From: Aquabacterium olei
GTDB taxonomy: Bacteria > Pseudomonadota > Gammaproteobacteria > Burkholderiales > Burkholderiaceae_C
Reading direction: 5' to 3'
Length of the DNA stretch: 64,000 bases
NCBI RefSeq assembly: GCF_003100395.1
Contig: NZ_CP029210.1
Span: 1,240,001-1,304,000, forward strand
Part shown: positions 46,666 through 54,456 of the stretch, one piece after another
Layout: each line of letters begins with the position of its first letter
Numbering within the stretch: the stretch's first letter is position 1
Made by a program: the position numbers and the translations under genes
The notes under the pieces: generated by a model
What the model was told of the DNA's origin: nothing
Seen by the model: only the letters and a program-made list of their open reading frames with translations
Databases searched by the model: none

Positions 46666-47679
46666 TCAGAGTTCGGTCAGCCAGGCGGAAGGGCGCGGGG
46701 CGGCGGCGCCGCGCAGGCCCTGCCACAGCCGGGTCAGCACGTTGCCGGTGCCCCGCCGCGTGCCCAGGGTCACGGCATGGCGTTCACCGCACAGGGTCAG
46801 GCGCACCGGCGCGCCGGCCTGGGCCAGGGCGCAGGCATGCTTCAGCACGGTGCCATCCAGCTGCTGCCAGGCGGCCAGCCAGCTGGCCATGTCGTCGGCC
46901 AGCATGGGTGCGCGCAGCGTGTCGACCAGTTCGACACCGGGGGGCAGCACCATGTTGGGCCCGGGCATGCCGCACCCGCTCAGCCAGAACGAGTTGAGCG
47001 TCGGCAGGCCGGCCGCCTCACGGCGGTCGTTCACCGGGTGGTGGTACAGCACCATCTGCACCTCGCTCTGCAGGCGACGCAGCACGCGCGCCTGCGGGTG
47101 GTCGGTCAGCCACACGTCAGGGTTGCGCCCGATCACACGGTCGAGCGAGGCCGTGGGCAGCCCGGCCAGCGAGGGGTGCGACGCGTACCAGCGCGTCGGC
47201 GCCCCCCACAGCAGCGTCCAGCCGTCACTCTCGAACAGTTCGCGCACGGTCTCGTAGGCCGCGCGCGAGTCGGCCTCCGTCACGGCCAGGCTGTCCGGGT
47301 CCAGCAGGGTCATGTGATCTCGGCCCATCAGCCAATGGCCGGGGGTCAGCAGACCCCATGGCTGCCCCGCGGTGAGGGCTACCCCGTCGTGATGCGCCCA
47401 CCAGACGGCCCAGGGCATGGCGCCGTCTGCCAGCGCATCGCCGGTGTCGGCCCAGCCCATGAGTTCGGCCAGCACCCGCTCGTGCGGCGTCGACAGGGCG
47501 TACTCGTCGCCTGGCGTGCGGCCCATTTCCTCCAGTTGCCCCATCAGCGCGGCCCAGTGGGGCAGGGCGTCGGGGGCATCCAGGCGCGGCAGGGCGTGGA
47601 CGCAGGGCTCGGACAGGCTGGCCGCGAACGGCACGATCCAGTGCCGTGGCGCGGCGTGTTTCTCATCGGGGGCGGGCAT
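46666..47679 (-). CDS. Conserved protein of a family annotated as phosphoglycerate mutase
   Basis: A 337-residue protein starting MPAPDEKHAAPRHWIVPFAA. In betaproteobacteria proteins of this kind often sit next to recJ and are annotated as phosphoglycerate mutase or a regulatory protein. Recognisable stretches are DEYALSTPHERVLAELMGWA, WGLLTPGHWLMGRDHMTLLD and PTLNSFWLSGCGMPGPN. I see no clear catalytic signature of either mutase class, so function is unproven. The frame remains open to 48492 antisense to lolC, which is rejected. It is divergent from lolC, with only 15-36 bases between the starts. Confidence 0.7.
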   Translation of the reverse strand: MPAPDEKHAAPRHWIVPFAASLSEPCVHALPRLDAPDALPHWAALMGQLEEMGRTPGDEYALSTPHERVLAELMGWADTGDALADGAMPWAVWWAHHDGVALTAGQPWGLLTPGHWLMGRDHMTLLDPDSLAVTEADSRAAYETVRELFESDGWTLLWGAPTRWYASHPSLAGLPTASLDRVIGRNPDVWLTDHPQARVLRRLQSEVQMVLYHHPVNDRREAAGLPTLNSFWLSGCGMPGPNMVLPPGVELVDTLRAPMLADDMASWLAAWQQLDGTVLKHACALAQAGAPVRLTLCGERHAVTLGTRRGTGNVLTRLWQGLRGAAAPRPSAWLTEL

Positions 47680-47715
47680 GGGGGGGATTATCGAATGAGT
47701 ACACTCCCCCTCACC

Positions 47716-48969
47716 ATGAATCTGCCTTATGAATGGCGTGTCGGCTGGCGTTACACCCGGGCGAGCCGCGCCACCCGCCGCAACGGTTTCATTTCTTTCA
47801 TCTCCGGGGTCTCGGTGCTGGGCATCGCGCTCGGGGTGGCGGCGCTGATCATCGTCCTGTCGGTGATGAACGGCTTCCAGAAGGAAGTGCGCGACCGCAT
47901 GCTGTCCGTCGTGGCCCATGTCGAGCTGTATGACGCTCACGGCGGCGCACTCGTCGACTGGACGCTGCTGGCCAATGCCGCCCGTCGGCATCCCGACGTC
48001 GCCGGGGCGGCCCCCTTCGTGCCCGCCCAGGCTCTGATCGCGCGGGGCGACGACATGCGGGGCGCCATGGTGCGCGGCATCGTGCCCTCCCAGGAAGCGC
48101 AGGTCACCCCCCTGGCGGCCAGCATGCAACCCACCTTCGGGCGCCTGACACCGGGCGGGTGGGGCGTTGTCATCGGCGTGGAGCTGGCGCGCAACCTGGG
48201 CGTCCGCGAGGGCGATTCGATCACCCTGGTCGCGCCCAGCGGGCAGGTGACACCCGCTGGCGTGGTGCCGCGGCTCAAGCAGGTCACGGTGGTGGGGTTG
48301 TTCAATGCCGGCCACTACGAATACGACAGCGGCCTGGTCCTCATGCATGCCGATGATGCGGCACGGCTGTTTCGCACGGGCGGCGTTTCGGGGGTGCAGT
48401 TGCGCCTGAAAGACCCCCAGGCGGCGCGCCGCGTGGCCGCCGAGCTGCAGGCCCTGTTGGGCGATGGCGTCATCGTGCGTGACTGGACGCACACCAACCG
48501 CAACTGGTTCGATGCCGTGCAGGTGGAAAAGCGCATGATGTTCATCATCCTGACGCTCATCGTGGCCGTGGCCGCCTTCAACCTCGTCTCCACCCTCGTG
48601 ATGACCGTGACCGACAAGCGCGCCGACATCGCCATCCTGCGCACGCTCGGGGCCAGCCCGCGTTCCATCATGGGCATCTTCATGGTCCAGGGCGCGCTGT
48701 CCGGGGTGCTGGGCACGCTGGGCGGTCTGGGCCTGGGGCTGCTGGTGGCCTTCAACATCGACGTGATCGTGCCCGCCATCGAGCGCCTGCTGGGCGTCAG
48801 CTTCCTGCCCGGCAGCATCTACCTGATCAGCAAGATGCCGTCCGACCCGCAGTGGTCCGACATCATGCCGATCGCCGTCATCTCACTCGTCCTGTCCCTC
48901 GCCGCCACGCTGTATCCCAGCTGGCGCGCCAGTCGTGTGCAACCCGCCGAGGCCCTGCGCTATGAGTGA
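47716..48969 (+). CDS. lolC: Lipoprotein-releasing ABC transporter permease (LolC/E family)
   Basis: Inner-membrane permease that extracts outer-membrane lipoproteins for the LolA chaperone. From the ATG at 47716 it has 417 residues. It shows the family N-terminus NLPYEWRVGWRYTRASR and NGFISFISGVSVLGIALGVA, the first membrane helix with VLSVMNGFQKEVRDRM, a periplasmic domain, and three C-terminal helices with TDKRADIAILRTLGASPRSI. An ATG at 47695 with a G-rich lead is an alternative. A single LolC/E-type permease is seen with LolD. Its end overlaps a DUF2189 gene by eight bases. Confidence 0.93.
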   Translation: MNLPYEWRVGWRYTRASRATRRNGFISFISGVSVLGIALGVAALIIVLSVMNGFQKEVRDRMLSVVAHVELYDAHGGALVDWTLLANAARRHPDVAGAAPFVPAQALIARGDDMRGAMVRGIVPSQEAQVTPLAASMQPTFGRLTPGGWGVVIGVELARNLGVREGDSITLVAPSGQVTPAGVVPRLKQVTVVGLFNAGHYEYDSGLVLMHADDAARLFRTGGVSGVQLRLKDPQAARRVAAELQALLGDGVIVRDWTHTNRNWFDAVQVEKRMMFIILTLIVAVAAFNLVSTLVMTVTDKRADIAILRTLGASPRSIMGIFMVQGALSGVLGTLGGLGLGLLVAFNIDVIVPAIERLLGVSFLPGSIYLISKMPSDPQWSDIMPIAVISLVLSLAATLYPSWRASRVQPAEALRYE

Positions 48970-49735
48970 ACTCATTCCCGCCGAACACCGTCCCCTCCCG
49001 GTCCGCAAGGTGCATTCGCTGCGCACCTTCCGGTGGCTGGCCCATGGCTGGGCTGATTTCATGGACGCGCCCCTCGTGGGGCTGGCGCACGGCGCCGTGA
49101 TGGGCCTTTTCGGTGGGCTGCTGCTCGCCTTTGCCTGGGACCGGTTCTGGGTGCTGGCCGGCGCGTTCTCGGGCTTCCTGCTGGTGGCGCCCATCCTGTC
49201 CACCGGCCTGTACGCCGTCAGCCGGGCGCTGGTGCGCGGCGAGCCGGCCAACTTCGGTACGGTGACCCGCGTGTGGGGCTCGCTCGACCGGCGCCTCGTG
49301 CAGTTCGGCCTCCTGCTGACCTTTCTGGGCACGGCGTGGGTGATCACCTCGGCGGCGCTCATCACGCTGGGCGTCAAGCCACCGGTCAGCACACCGAGCG
49401 ATTTCCTGCACCGTGTGGTGCTGGCCGCCGATCCGGGCGTGTTCGAGCTGTGGCTGCTGCTGGGCGGGCTGATGGCGGCCCCGCTGTTTGCGTCCAGCGT
49501 CGTGGCCATCCCGCTGCTGCTGGACCGCCGTGTGACCATGCAATGCGCGCTGCGCACCAGCTGGCGTGCCGTGGCCGCCAACCCCATCTGCCTGAGCCTG
49601 TGGGCGGCGATCATCATGACGCTGACCGTCCTCGGACTCGGCACGCTCATGTTCGGCCTGATCGTGGTGATCCCGGTGCTGGGCCACGCCACCTGGCATG
49701 CCTACCGGGACCTCGTGGTCCGCGAGACGAGTTGA
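48962..49735 (+). CDS. DUF2189 membrane protein
   Basis: A 257-residue inner-membrane protein with about six hydrophobic helices, including LVGLAHGAVMGLFGGLLLAF and VWGSLDRRLVQFGLLLTFLG. The start MSELIPAEHRPLPVRKVHSL and FRWLAHGWADFMDAP are typical of the DUF2189 family. No function is known. The ATG at 48962 overlaps the last eight bases of lolC, so translation is coupled; the open frame from 48935 is not needed. It is followed by another small membrane protein and lolD. Confidence 0.86.
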   Translation: MSELIPAEHRPLPVRKVHSLRTFRWLAHGWADFMDAPLVGLAHGAVMGLFGGLLLAFAWDRFWVLAGAFSGFLLVAPILSTGLYAVSRALVRGEPANFGTVTRVWGSLDRRLVQFGLLLTFLGTAWVITSAALITLGVKPPVSTPSDFLHRVVLAADPGVFELWLLLGGLMAAPLFASSVVAIPLLLDRRVTMQCALRTSWRAVAANPICLSLWAAIIMTLTVLGLGTLMFGLIVVIPVLGHATWHAYRDLVVRETS

Positions 49736-49736
49736 T

Positions 49737-49946
49737 ATGTACGGTTTGACCGAGGAGCAGATTGCTCAATGGGGGCTGACCTTCGGGGTCGGCGCCTTCA
49801 TCCTCTACATGATGTTCATCATCCTGCAGCTGGCCCGTGAATCGAAGGCCGGCAAGTTCGGCACCTTCGTGCTCTTTCTCGTGCTGGGTTTCGGCGTGCT
49901 GGGCTTCGTGGCCAAGAACGTGATCGCCTGGCTGCTGAACATCTGA
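49737..49946 (+). CDS. DUF2788 small membrane protein
   Basis: A 69-residue protein with two membrane helices ([20 protein letters not shown] and [19 protein letters not shown]) joined by a short Lys/Arg loop. [17 protein letters not shown] is the DUF2788 pattern. The function is unknown. The ATG follows the DUF2189 stop by one base, and its own TGA overlaps the lolD ATG by one base, so it sits inside the lol operon. Confidence 0.85.
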   Translation: MYGLTEEQIAQWGLTFGVGAFILYMMFIILQLARESKAGKFGTFVLFLVLGFGVLGFVAKNVIAWLLNI

Positions 49947-50632
49947 TGCACACCCCGCCCAACCTCATCCTTGAAGCGCGCGGCCTGGTGCGTCGTTTCC
50001 ACGAAGGCCCGGTCGATGTCACCGTGCTGCAGGGCGTCGACCTGAACGTGTCCGCCGGTGACACCGTGGCCATCGTCGGGGCGTCGGGCTCGGGCAAGAG
50101 CACGCTGCTGCACCTGTTGGGCGGGCTCGACGCGCCCACCCAGGGGCAAGTGCGCCTCATGGGCCGTGACCTCGCGCAGATGAACGCGGCCGAGCAGGGC
50201 GCCTGGCGCAACCAGCACCTGGGCTTCATCTACCAGTTCCACCACCTGCTGCCCGAGTTCAGTGCGCTCGACAACGTGGCCATGCCGCTGCTGATCCGTC
50301 GTCAGACCCTGGCGCAGGCCCGCGAACAGGCGCAGGCCTGGCTGGGCCGCGTCGGGCTCACGCACCGCAGCAACCACCGCCCGGCCGAACTGTCCGGTGG
50401 TGAGCGCCAGCGTGTGGCCGTGGCCCGGGCGCTGGTCACCCGGCCCGCGTGCCTGCTGGCCGACGAGCCCACAGGCAACCTCGACCGTGGCACCGCCGAC
50501 ACCGTGTTCGGCCTGATGATGCAGCTCGCCCGGGACGAAGGCACGGCCGTGATCATGGTCACGCACGACAGCAGTCTGGCCGAGCGCTGTGCCGTGCGCC
50601 ACCACCTGGTTGGCGGCGCGTTCGCCGACTGA
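49946..50632 (+). CDS. lolD: Lipoprotein-releasing ABC transporter ATP-binding protein LolD
   Basis: ATPase of the LolCDE complex. The 228 residues have Walker [19 protein letters not shown], the Q-loop region [20 protein letters not shown] (with the LolD-specific FxYQFHHLL), the signature [19 protein letters not shown] and Walker [13 protein letters not shown]. The ATG overlaps the DUF2788 stop. It is followed after 27 bases by tatD. Confidence 0.97.
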   Translation: MHTPPNLILEARGLVRRFHEGPVDVTVLQGVDLNVSAGDTVAIVGASGSGKSTLLHLLGGLDAPTQGQVRLMGRDLAQMNAAEQGAWRNQHLGFIYQFHHLLPEFSALDNVAMPLLIRRQTLAQAREQAQAWLGRVGLTHRSNHRPAELSGGERQRVAVARALVTRPACLLADEPTGNLDRGTADTVFGLMMQLARDEGTAVIMVTHDSSLAERCAVRHHLVGGAFAD

Positions 50633-50659
50633 GCGCTTCACGGGCGCCGCCCATGTCCC

Positions 50660-51508
50660 ATGTGGATCGACACCCATTGCCACCTGGACGCCCCGGAGTT
50701 CGACGTTGATCGATCCGATGTGATCGCGCGGGCGCGTGCGGCTGGCGTCACCCTGCAGGTGGTTCCGGCTGTGATGCCGTCGACTTTCGAATCGGCCAGG
50801 CAGGCCGCGCTGGATGCGCAAGGGGCCTACGCACTGGGCACCCACCCGCTGTATGCGCACCGGGCCGGGCGCGATCCCGTCGCTGCGTTGGCCGCTGCGC
50901 TGCAGCAGCACGGTGCCGATCCGCGGCTGGTGGCCGTCGGCGAGATCGGCCTCGACCACTTCGTGCCCGAGTTGCAGGATCCGGCATCGCGTCGGGCCCA
51001 GGAGGGCCTGTATGCCGCACAGCTGGCGCTGGCGGCCGAGCACGGTCTGCCGGTGATTCTTCACGTTCGGCGCAGTGCTGACCTGCTGCTCAAGCACCTG
51101 CGCCGCCTGCGGGATGCCGGCCGCCCGGTGCCCGGTGGCATCGCCCATGCCTTCAACGGCAGTGCCCAGCAGGCCCAGGCCTTTGTCGAGCTGGGCTTCT
51201 GCCTGGGCTTTGGTGGCGCCATGACCTTCGACCGCGCGCTGCAGATCCGCCGACTGGCCGCCAGCCTGCCCGATCACGCCCTCGTGCTGGAAACCGACGC
51301 CCCCGACATCCCGCCGCACTGGCTGTACCGCACCGCGGCCGAGCGGGCGGCCGGTGCCGTAAGCCGCAACGAGCCGGCGGAGCTGCCCGCCATCGGCGCG
51401 GTGCTCGCGGGGCTGCGGGGCGGGTCGATCGAGCAGACCCGCGCGCGCACCACCCACAACGCCCTGACGGCTTTGCCCCGCCTGCGCGGCCTGGGTGTCC
51501 TGCTCTGA
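50660..51508 (+). CDS. tatD: TatD-family metal-dependent hydrolase
   Basis: A cytoplasmic metal-dependent DNase-like hydrolase of 282 residues. It shows MWIDTHCHLDAPEF with the HxH pair, VAVGEIGLDHF with the catalytic Glu, LPVILHVRRSADLLLKHLRR, GGIAHAFNGSAQQAQAF and VLETDAPDIPPHWLY. In family terms it may be TatD or YcfH-like; the exact subgroup is not decided. It follows lolD closely, and probably shares the lol transcript. Confidence 0.9.
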   Translation: MWIDTHCHLDAPEFDVDRSDVIARARAAGVTLQVVPAVMPSTFESARQAALDAQGAYALGTHPLYAHRAGRDPVAALAAALQQHGADPRLVAVGEIGLDHFVPELQDPASRRAQEGLYAAQLALAAEHGLPVILHVRRSADLLLKHLRRLRDAGRPVPGGIAHAFNGSAQQAQAFVELGFCLGFGGAMTFDRALQIRRLAASLPDHALVLETDAPDIPPHWLYRTAAERAAGAVSRNEPAELPAIGAVLAGLRGGSIEQTRARTTHNALTALPRLRGLGVLL

Positions 51509-51747
51509 CACGTTCGCTGTCACCGGATCGCACGATTGCGCCATGGCGCGCTTGAGACGGTTCGCCGCCAGAGTGCTGCAGCCTGGGGCAACACTGCTCC
51601 ATGTCGGGTGGGATAACCCTGTGCCAGATCCGGCCTTTCCCTGTCACATCCCCGTCTGGCCGATTTCCGGCACAGGCCTTGCCCTTGGCTCCCCCAACCC
51701 GCGGTCCAGCGGGCTCAACCAAACCAAGGTTCAAGACTGGAGACAAC

Positions 51748-52968
51748 ATGAAGACTGCCCCCATCAAGTCGATCCTCGCCCTCGCGGTCGCTGCCGCTGC
51801 CGCTTTCCCGGCTCAAGCAGTGAGCTTCGAGCAGAACGGCGTCACGCTCGACATCAACGGCACGGTCAACGGGTTCTACGTCAATCGCGAAAGCAAGACG
51901 ACTGAAGACGGCGTTCGCTCGACGAACAAGACGAGCGGTATCTCCAACGGCTTGCTGCCTGGTTGGATCAATTTTGTGGCCACGGGCAAGGCCAGTGGTT
52001 ATGACGTGAAGGCGCACGTCAGCTTCGCCCCGGGCATCAACGACAGCTCGAACATCGTTGGTTTGCCGGACGAACAGGGCGGCTACCCCTACTCCCAGAT
52101 CGATACGCGAAACAACTACTTCTCGTTCGGTACGCCGACGATGGGCACGTTCAAGATCGGTCGCGACATCGGCATGTTCGGTCAGAACGTGATCCTGTCC
52201 GACATGACCCTGCTGGGCGTGGGTGGCACGTCCTATGCGGCTGTGCCCTTCAACACCACGTTCGGCATGATCGGCCACGGCTACATGTACACCGGCTTCC
52301 AGGCCCAGATCTCGTACCTGAGCCCGAAGGTGTCGGGCTTCCAGGCCGGCGCCGGCCTGTTCCAGCCGAAGAACTACTCCGGCAACGGTGCAAAGAGCCC
52401 TGGTCTCCAGGCGATGGCCACGTACGACATCCCGGGCTCGCTGCCCGGCCAGCTTTGGACCGGCATGATCCAGCAGAAGACCGATTGCCAGAGCAAGGGC
52501 GTGCCGGCTTGTGGCGGCGATGGCTATACCGCAAATGGCTTCGAGCTGGGTGGCAAGGTGAAGGTCTCCGACTTCGAGTTCCTGGCATATGCCTTCAATG
52601 GAAAAGGCCTGGGGCTGTCGACTGTCGGGGCGCAGTTCCTGGGTGGCCGAGGTGATGATGGCCAGAAGACCAAATCGAATGGGTACTTCCTGCAAGCGAC
52701 TTACAAGCTCGGGGATACCAAGTTTGGCGTCAACTACGGTCAGAACAAGGACGAGGGCTCTGCCGTGAACGCGCTCTATGCGGACACAGGCGCCTTGGCT
52801 GGTACCTATTCTGAGCGCAAGAACCAGTCCTACACCCTCGGTGTCTACCACTCGCTGAACAAGTTTGTCACCTTGGTGGGCGAGTTCAACAACGAGAAGA
52901 TCACGACCAACAACGCGGGCAACACCAAGAACAACACGATCAGCCTCGGCGGCATCCTGTTCTTCTAA
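51748..52968 (+). CDS. Gram-negative porin
   Basis: An outer-membrane barrel of 406 residues including a signal peptide (SILALAVAAAAAFPAQA). GGAG sits just before the ATG at 51748. The mature part has the alternating short beta strands of a 16-stranded porin (LPGWINFVATGKASGYDVKA, NYFSFGTPTMGTFKIGRDI, NGYFLQATYKLGDTKFGVNY) and ends GGILFF with the terminal Phe needed for Bam assembly. Codon use is distinct, with high use of GCC, GGC, CTG and TCG, as in a strongly expressed gene. A strong terminator follows. Solute specificity is unknown. Confidence 0.92.
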   Translation: MKTAPIKSILALAVAAAAAFPAQAVSFEQNGVTLDINGTVNGFYVNRESKTTEDGVRSTNKTSGISNGLLPGWINFVATGKASGYDVKAHVSFAPGINDSSNIVGLPDEQGGYPYSQIDTRNNYFSFGTPTMGTFKIGRDIGMFGQNVILSDMTLLGVGGTSYAAVPFNTTFGMIGHGYMYTGFQAQISYLSPKVSGFQAGAGLFQPKNYSGNGAKSPGLQAMATYDIPGSLPGQLWTGMIQQKTDCQSKGVPACGGDGYTANGFELGGKVKVSDFEFLAYAFNGKGLGLSTVGAQFLGGRGDDGQKTKSNGYFLQATYKLGDTKFGVNYGQNKDEGSAVNALYADTGALAGTYSERKNQSYTLGVYHSLNKFVTLVGEFNNEKITTNNAGNTKNNTISLGGILFF

Positions 52969-53021
52969 GCTCTCGCTTGAGTCGAACGTCTGTCGTCCCA
53001 TGGCGGCAGACACGCTTCACC

Positions 53022-53059
53022 GGGGCGCTGGCCAATGGGCTGGCGCCCCGTTTCGTTTT
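53022..53059 (+). terminator. Intrinsic terminator after the porin
   Basis: GGGGCGCTGGCC (53022-53033) pairs with GGCTGGCGCCCC (53038-53049) around the loop AATG, with two G-T wobbles in the stem, and is followed by a T-rich stretch (GTTTCGTTTT). A Rho-independent terminator for the highly expressed porin. Confidence 0.87.
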
Positions 53060-53105
53060 CTGGAAAGCACACGGCGCAGACCGTGAATCAAAGAGGCCGA
53101 CAGGC

Positions 53106-53663
53106 TCAGCCCCTGAGCCCCTCCAGCGGTCTCATCACCTCCGCTTGCTCGAACACCGCACGCCATGCGGCCAGCTTGCGCTCGAACGACCACGACGCAT
53201 TGGCCGGGCTGGTGGAAGGCAGCCGATAGACCGGCAGCCCCAGCGCCTCGGTCACGCGCCGGTGCCGGGCTGATTCCCCGCCGTTGTGGGCGATGGCCCG
53301 CAGCGTGGGTGCCTGGCGGATCAGCCCCGGGAGATCGTTGAGCTCGGCGTCCCGAATGGCGCTGTCGAGGCTGCCTTCGCGCGCGCACCTCGCATACACA
53401 TCCCAGATGGCCAGGCCGTGTGCCCGCACGACCGGCAGGCGCTCGGCATATGGGCGTGCCTGCAGGGCCTCATCGCCGTCCAGCCCCCACAGCGCCGACA
53501 GAATGGGCCAGAACGCGTTGCGCGGGTGAGCGTAATACTGCTGGGAAGCGAGCGAGGCCACCCCCGGAAAGCTGCCCAGAATCAGCAACCTGGCGCCCGC
53601 GCCCACCACCGGGGCGAGGCCCGCCAGACGGGGCGATGCGGGGACAAGGGGTGCGCTGGGCAT
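53106..53663 (-). CDS. DNA-deoxyinosine (hypoxanthine) glycosylase, UDG family
   Basis: A 185-residue UDG-superfamily glycosylase of the HDG type, expected to remove deaminated adenine from DNA. It shows the family motif LLILGSFPGVASLASQQYYA with HPRNAFWPILSALWG, then GLAIWDVYARCAREGSLDSA and the C-terminal LPVYRLPSTSPANASWSFE. The SFPG/YYAHPxNxFW pattern distinguishes it from Ung and Mug. The ATG at 53663 is used; the frame is open upstream into the divergent neighbour, only 27 bases away, and that extension is rejected. Confidence 0.85.
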   Translation of the reverse strand: MPSAPLVPASPRLAGLAPVVGAGARLLILGSFPGVASLASQQYYAHPRNAFWPILSALWGLDGDEALQARPYAERLPVVRAHGLAIWDVYARCAREGSLDSAIRDAELNDLPGLIRQAPTLRAIAHNGGESARHRRVTEALGLPVYRLPSTSPANASWSFERKLAAWRAVFEQAEVMRPLEGLRG

Positions 53664-53690
53664 GGCGTGGCACTGTGCCACACTCACCTG

Positions 53691-54455
53691 GTGAAACGAA
53701 AGCCCCGACTCCCCGAGGCCACCCTGTCCGAGCAGGGCGGTCTGCGTTACCTCCATCTCGAAACGCCCTGGATCCAGGGCGCGATGCGCATCCGCCAACC
53801 TTTGAAGCTGGAGCTCGAGTACATCCAGCGCATGATGGCCTGGACACTGCTGCGTGAGCCCGACACCGTGCCCGAGGCCCGTACGCTGCAGCTCGGTCTG
53901 GGCGCCGCGGCCCTGACGAAGTTCTGCCACAGCGTGCTGCGCGCGCCCACCACGGCGGTCGAGCTCAACCCGCAGGTGATCGCCGCCTGCCGTGCGTGGT
54001 TCCATCTGCCCGACGACGACGAGCGCCTGACGGTGATCCAGGGCGATGCCGCCCGCTTCGTGGCCGATGACGCGCATGTGGCCGCCTTCGATGCCATCTG
54101 CGTCGACCTGTACGACCATGAGGCGGCCAGCCCGGTGCTGGACGACGAAGCGTTCTACCGGGCGTGCTGGCAGGCGCTCGACGACGGCGGGGTGATGAGC
54201 GTGAACCTGTTCGGTCGCGACGTCAGCTTCGACCGCAGCGCCGCCCGCATCGCCGCGGCGTTCGGTGCCGAGCGCGTGGCGATGCTCAAGCCCACGAGCG
54301 ACGGCAACACCATTGTCCTGGCATGGAAGGGCTTTGACCTCCCGCCGCGCGAAGTGCTGGCCGAACGTGCCGAATCTTTACAGACCCGCTGGAATCTGCC
54401 TGCGCGAAAATGGGTCAAATTGCTGTCTCGCTGCACCCCGTCACCTTCTGCCTGA
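53691..54455 (+). CDS. Spermidine synthase-like methyltransferase-fold protein
   Basis: A 254-residue Rossmann-fold protein resembling polyamine aminopropyltransferases. It shows LQLGLGAAALTKFCHSVL, the nucleotide-binding acidic VELNPQVIAACRAWFHLPDD, LTVIQGDAARFV and the catalytic-region DAICVDLYDHEAASPVLDD with the following DGGVMSVNLFG. The N-terminal tetramerisation region of true SpeE enzymes is reduced, so the substrate may not be spermidine. It starts at a GTG (53691), 27 bases from the divergent glycosylase. It is followed immediately by the GspE-like gene. Confidence 0.78.
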   Translation: MKRKPRLPEATLSEQGGLRYLHLETPWIQGAMRIRQPLKLELEYIQRMMAWTLLREPDTVPEARTLQLGLGAAALTKFCHSVLRAPTTAVELNPQVIAACRAWFHLPDDDERLTVIQGDAARFVADDAHVAAFDAICVDLYDHEAASPVLDDEAFYRACWQALDDGGVMSVNLFGRDVSFDRSAARIAAAFGAERVAMLKPTSDGNTIVLAWKGFDLPPREVLAERAESLQTRWNLPARKWVKLLSRCTPSPSA

Positions 54456-54456
54456 C

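Noticed and set aside
46666..48492. 608-codon version of the PGM-annotated gene
   Set aside because: The first 270 codons are antisense to lolC; the ATG at 47679 gives the credible protein.
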